DNA of 17,426 nt, taken from positions 1 to 17,426 of the forward strand of contig JBBQLD010000046.1 in assembly GCA_038327555.1 (NCBI GenBank). The letters run 5' to 3'. Under the pieces are notes generated by a model, which was not told the origin of the DNA, did not search any database, and saw only the letters and a list, made by a program, of their open reading frames with translations. Made by a program: the position numbers and the translations under genes. This document shows, piece by piece, positions 14,358-17,426 of this stretch; the stretch's first letter is position 1, and each line of letters opens with the position of its first letter. The stretch comes from M3007 sp038327555. Lineage in GTDB: Bacteria > Bacteroidota > Bacteroidia > Chitinophagales > Saprospiraceae.

Positions 14358-14855
14358 ATGACTCCTGTAATCGCCAACGATTCCACCTTTTCACTAGACT
14401 CCCGCGTTTGGGTTTACACTTCCAATCGGCCACTATCGGCGTCGGAATCTAAATTTGCCCAAAGCAATTTGGACGCATTTTGTCAGCAGTGGACGGCACA
14501 TAATCAAGCCCTGCTGGCCAAGGCCGAAGTGTTTGAAAATCAATTCATCATACTCATGGTGGACGAAACGCAAGCAGGTGCGAGTGGCTGTTCCATTGAT
14601 AAATCCGTGCATTTTCTGGAACAACTCGGTGCAGAAATCAATGCCGATTTTTTTGAACGAATGCGTTTTGCCTGGATAGATGAACAGGGAAAAATGCAGT
14701 TTGCCAGCCGCCCGGAGTTTGTCGCCTTTGCACGCGAGGGAAAGATTGGAAGTGAAACCTTAGTCGCCGATACGCTGGTGCAAACCAAACGGCAATTGAC
14801 CGAAAAATGGCTGGTGCCGTTCGGAGAAAGCTGGCACAAACGTCTTGCAAGCTAA
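14358..14855 (+). CDS. Conserved Bacteroidota protein, often mislabelled 'ABC transporter ATPase'
   Basis: The 165-residue protein is recognisable as a conserved family in the phylum: DSRVWVYTSNRPLS at the N-terminus, FCQQWTAHNQALLAKAEVFENQFIILMVDE (residues 37-66) and ASGCSIDKSVHFLEQLGAEI (about 71-90). It has no Walker A, ABC signature or membrane segment, so the database name is wrong and its role is unknown. It looks like a small cytoplasmic alpha/beta protein. The frame runs upstream to an ATG at 14280, but that part lies inside the MITE-like element and is not conserved-looking, so the start is taken at 14358. Confidence 0.8.
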   Translation: MTPVIANDSTFSLDSRVWVYTSNRPLSASESKFAQSNLDAFCQQWTAHNQALLAKAEVFENQFIILMVDETQAGASGCSIDKSVHFLEQLGAEINADFFERMRFAWIDEQGKMQFASRPEFVAFAREGKIGSETLVADTLVQTKRQLTEKWLVPFGESWHKRLAS

Positions 14856-14893
14856 AATTATTTACAACGCTCGTCTATCACAGCTTGTAACCA

Positions 14894-16096
14894 CTAGAAA
14901 ACTGCAAACACTATAATCATGCCCAAAATAAACAAGAATGTGAAGGCAAAAAGGTATAAAAACCCATACAGCAGCCATTTCACAAAGGTCTTAAACCAAC
15001 CTTGATTGTAATATCTACGCATCCCAAGATACATACCTGGAAAGGGCAACATTGCTGCCAGGCCAATTATTCCTGTTCCCCATATTCCCAAAATTTCACC
15101 TAAAAGGGCCAGCAGCAGTAGCAACATCGCTCCCGTATGGAAGTGAAGCAAAAAGATAAAATGCTCCACATAATAGCGGTGTTGTCGGGTATACAGCAAG
15201 GCCAACACGCCAGACATCAAGGCCACCAGGGCTAAAATTGCCCAGGTCAGGCTGCCAATGCAGGCATGAATGAAGACCTCGGGAGTTTTGTACGACTTAA
15301 TCCCCTGGCGCAGCATCGTTTTTTCAAACCAGCTGGTGACATGGTATCGTTTGATAATTTCTTCCGGGTCATATCGCACCATGTCCAGGGTTGCAACTTG
15401 CACCCCGCCGCCCCATAAACCCATCCCAAAGCCAATACTATCCAGTGGTTCTTGCAGGAGCGAGTCTTGCAGCCCGTTGTTTTTTAAAGCATAACGTTTG
15501 GCGAATGATTTCATCAGACTATCCACAGCCCTTTCGGCTTGCGGGGTTTTCAAGCCGGGAGGAAGCGAATCGTAATCGTATTTTATATCATACAGCACAG
15601 CGTTGTACTTCATTTTTTCATACGCTGAAAACGATGGTTCTTCAACGGTGCTATCGATAGTATTGGCTTTATCGATTACATCAGTGCTATCGAATACTTC
15701 CGTATCCAGACTATCAATTACTTTAGCACTTTCATTCCTGTCAGTATTTTCATTGGTTCGGACGCTAAAAAAACTACTGTCATTTCCAGCATCCTTGTTT
15801 TTCCACAATTGATTCAGCAAGAAAAGAAACAAAAACATCACGATGGCAAATAGCCTTATCGGATGCGGATATCGATCCTGTTTGCCCTTGAAAAACTCAA
15901 GGGTCACCTTTCCAGGAATAAAAAGTTGCCAGGCCGTACGGACAAATTTGCCCTCCAGGTGGAAGGTGTTGTTCCAAAGCCTGCCCATCAGACTTTTCAT
16001 GCCAATACGCCCATCTGAATCCTTTTGCCCACAATTGGCGCAGTATTTGGCCTTGTAGGGCAGTGGGTGATAGCAGTTGCGGCAGTAGCGTTTCAC
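14894..16096 (-). CDS. DUF3667 zinc-ribbon membrane protein
   Basis: From the GTG at 16096 the protein has 400 residues. The N-terminus is a zinc ribbon (C5-x2-C8 and C19-x2-C22, ending CGQK), followed by the DUF3667 segment with FIPGKVTLEFFKGKQDRYPHPIRLFAI at about 69-95. A first membrane helix (about 84-99) follows, then a long polar, Asp/Ser-rich linker (about 100-270) and four C-terminal membrane helices. DUF3667 proteins are common in Bacteroidota and of unknown function. The frame can extend to a TTG at 16132, but that triplet overlaps a perfect TACCTTTG -7 box (16130-16137), so the GTG is the better start. It is convergent with the gene at 14358 and divergent from ctlX. Confidence 0.8.
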   Translation of the reverse strand: MKRYCRNCYHPLPYKAKYCANCGQKDSDGRIGMKSLMGRLWNNTFHLEGKFVRTAWQLFIPGKVTLEFFKGKQDRYPHPIRLFAIVMFLFLFLLNQLWKNKDAGNDSSFFSVRTNENTDRNESAKVIDSLDTEVFDSTDVIDKANTIDSTVEEPSFSAYEKMKYNAVLYDIKYDYDSLPPGLKTPQAERAVDSLMKSFAKRYALKNNGLQDSLLQEPLDSIGFGMGLWGGGVQVATLDMVRYDPEEIIKRYHVTSWFEKTMLRQGIKSYKTPEVFIHACIGSLTWAILALVALMSGVLALLYTRQHRYYVEHFIFLLHFHTGAMLLLLLALLGEILGIWGTGIIGLAAMLPFPGMYLGMRRYYNQGWFKTFVKWLLYGFLYLFAFTFLFILGMIIVFAVF

Positions 16097-16129
16097 GGTG
16101 TGAAATATAGAAAATTGTTCGGGTTCGGC

Positions 16130-16137
16130 CAAAGGTA
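16130..16137 (-). promoter_or_regulatory. -7 box of the DUF3667 gene
   Basis: TACCTTTG on the minus strand matches TAnnTTTG exactly. Transcription would start about 27 nt before the GTG at 16096. A second arrangement, TTTG-(20 nt)-TATATTTC, uses this TTTG as -33 and would give an almost leaderless mRNA; it is one base off consensus. Confidence 0.4.
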
Positions 16138-16215
16138 TTCAGACAACCCTTTTTGCAGGTTGAAAAACAGCCGTAGTTTTGGCACTGATTCAGAATCTTT
16201 CAATTTCTCTAACCT

Positions 16216-17139
16216 ATGCGACAGCAAACCACGCCTAATATTCTCATGGTCCGCCCGGCCAACTTCGCGTTCAATGAAGAAACTGCGGCAAGCAATGCTT
16301 TCCAAAGCCGTGACGGCAAACTGAGCGCCGCAGAAATGCGTGAACGTGCCATGCAAGAGTTCGACGGATTTGTGGCACTGTTGCGCGCTGCTGGCGTAAA
16401 TGTCATTGTGGCCGAAGACACGCCCATGCCCGTGAAAACAGATGCGGTATTCCCCAACAATTGGGTCACTTTTCACCAGGAGGGCCTCATCGTCACTTAT
16501 CCGATGCTCGCACCTACACGGCGATTGGAGCGCAGTGAAGCCATCATCGAAACGGTTTTGGGACAAGGGTTTCACTTTGACCGCCGAATGAACTTTGAAT
16601 CCAACGAGCCAGCTGGAAGGTTTTTAGAAGGTACGGGCAGCATTATTTTCGATCATCAGCACCGATTGGCTTACGCTTGCCTGAGCCCTCGAACAGATGA
16701 CGCATTGCTTGAAGAACTTTGTCAAGCTATTGGCTATCAAAAAGTTGTGTTCCATTCTGTGGATGGCCATGGCCAGGATATTTACCACACCAATGTGATG
16801 ATGGCGCTGGGCGAAACCTTTGTGGTGATATGTCTTGATTCCGTGCGTGATGCCGCTGAACGCAAGATGTTGGAAGCGAAATTTAAGGAAACCGGAAAAG
16901 CAATAGTGGATATTTCGCTGGCCCAAATGAACTCTTTTGCGGGCAACATGCTCCAGGTGCGCAACAAGGAAGGACAGACGATACTCGTCATGTCTAGCCA
17001 GGCGTACCGCGCCCTCACATCTGGCCAGATTCAGCAATTGGAAGGCTACACCCAATTACTTCATGCACCGATTGATACTATCGAAACGTATGGCGGCGGT
17101 TCAGCACGTTGTATGATGGCGGAAGTGTTTTCCAGTTAA
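16216..17139 (+). CDS. ctlX: Citrulline utilization hydrolase CtlX
   Basis: The 307-residue protein belongs to the amidinotransferase/guanidine-modifying superfamily and matches CtlX along its length. It has MVRPANFAFNEET at the start, the DAVFPNNWVTFH substrate-binding segment (76-87), FLEGTGSIIFD with E138, H191 in YHTNVMMALG, and C299 in GGGSARCMMAEVF, which is the expected Glu/Asp-His-Cys catalytic set. CtlX hydrolyses citrulline to ornithine, ammonia and CO2, so the cell can use citrulline as a nitrogen source; the chemistry is similar to arginine deiminases. It starts at an ATG. It is monocistronic here, divergent from the DUF3667 gene, with a tandem palindromic repeat array directly downstream. 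Confidence 0.92.
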   Translation: MRQQTTPNILMVRPANFAFNEETAASNAFQSRDGKLSAAEMRERAMQEFDGFVALLRAAGVNVIVAEDTPMPVKTDAVFPNNWVTFHQEGLIVTYPMLAPTRRLERSEAIIETVLGQGFHFDRRMNFESNEPAGRFLEGTGSIIFDHQHRLAYACLSPRTDDALLEELCQAIGYQKVVFHSVDGHGQDIYHTNVMMALGETFVVICLDSVRDAAERKMLEAKFKETGKAIVDISLAQMNSFAGNMLQVRNKEGQTILVMSSQAYRALTSGQIQQLEGYTQLLHAPIDTIETYGGGSARCMMAEVFSS

Positions 17140-17151
17140 ATTTTTTCCAAC

Positions 17152-17426
17152 CGCATTCCTAAGGAACGCGGACGAAATAAAGTAACAGTTTTGTCGGCCT
17201 TGTTTTGTCCCTGTTCTCGTTACTTATCGGTTTTTTAGTCCCACTAAACGCCCTCTTCGTGCCTTAACAGGATCAAAACCGGCTCCCCAAAACTGTTACT
17301 TTATTTCGTCTGCGTTCCTTAGGAACGCAGACGAAATAAAGTAACAGTTTTGTCGGCCTTGTTTTGTCCCTGTTCTCGTTACTTATCGGTTTTTTAGTCC
17401 CACTAAACGCCCTCTTCGTGCCTTAA
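17152..17426. repeat. Tandem array of 140-bp units with 23-bp terminal inverted repeats, running off the right edge
   Basis: A unit at 17171-17310 is bounded by perfect 23-bp inverted repeats (17171-17193 and 17288-17310, starting GACGAAATAAAG). It is preceded and followed by a 19-bp palindrome (17152-17170 with one mismatch, and 17311-17329 perfect). A second unit starts at 17330 and continues past the window end. The repeat period is 159 bp: 17153-17267 equals 17312-17426 with only three differences, near the start. Around the second linker the sequence is a perfect palindrome of 32-bp arms with one central base (17288-17352). No ORF is present. Confidence 0.85.

Noticed and set aside
14358..14855. 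Annotation as ABC transporter ATPase
   Set aside because: No Walker A, signature or Walker B motif is present in the 165 residues.
14845..14890. Hairpin between the convergent genes at 14855 and 14894 as a bidirectional terminator
   Set aside because: The arms match at only 8 of 9 positions, are 28 nt apart, and no T-tract follows on either strand.
16097..16132. Upstream extension of the DUF3667 gene to a TTG at 16132
   Set aside because: The TTG lies inside a perfect TACCTTTG -7 box; the GTG at 16096 puts the zinc ribbon right at the N-terminus.
17152..17426. CRISPR array at the right edge
   Set aside because: The repeated unit is 115-159 bp with internal inverted ends and no short repeat-spacer pattern; no cas gene is present.

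Overview
The window looks like a piece of a Bacteroidota chromosome, probably Saprospirales/Haliscomenobacter-like, although that rank is inferred. The evidence is a secreted beta-propeller protein with a type IX secretion (T9SS) C-terminal sorting domain, several promoters of the Bacteroidota TTTG-(19-20 nt)-TAnnTTTG type, few Shine-Dalgarno sequences, and a set of genes typical of the phylum (DUF3667, DUF423, CtlX, a mislabelled 'ABC transporter ATPase' family, a pinensin-type RiPP leader).

Left part (1-3503): a STAND-type NTPase runs off the left edge on the minus strand. Next comes a LytTR DNA-binding protein without a receiver domain, with its own promoter and terminator, divergent from a 516-aa all-helical protein of unknown function. 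A 64-aa RiPP-like precursor ends tail to tail with that gene. An identical 18-mer lies upstream of both the helical-protein gene and the T9SS propeller gene.

Middle (3504-11084): a 919-aa T9SS cargo with Asp-box repeats, a 214-bp inverted-repeat element, a DUF423 membrane protein, an 883-aa membrane-anchored protein with a PQQ-like propeller, a dodecin and a PyrR-like phosphoribosyltransferase.

Right part (11178-17426): an HdrC/NarI-like membrane Fe-S protein and an HdrB-like CCG-domain protein appear to form a redox pair. They are separated by an AT-rich insert holding an Abi-family HEPN protein and, divergent from it, a predicted ~75-nt structured small RNA with its own consensus promoter and intrinsic terminator. 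This HEPN gene plus small RNA is the most interesting system here; it fits an RNA-associated abortive-infection or toxin-antitoxin module of the AbiF kind. After it come a conserved Bacteroidota protein, a DUF3667 membrane protein and the citrulline hydrolase CtlX. At the right edge is a tandem array of 140-bp units with 23-bp terminal inverted repeats.

Three unrelated families of palindromic or MITE-like repeats occupy intergenic spaces. One has two copies (10413-10566 and 14164-14316) whose flanks are parallel while their interiors are inverted. All calls rest on reading the sequence and remembered family features; no database search was run.
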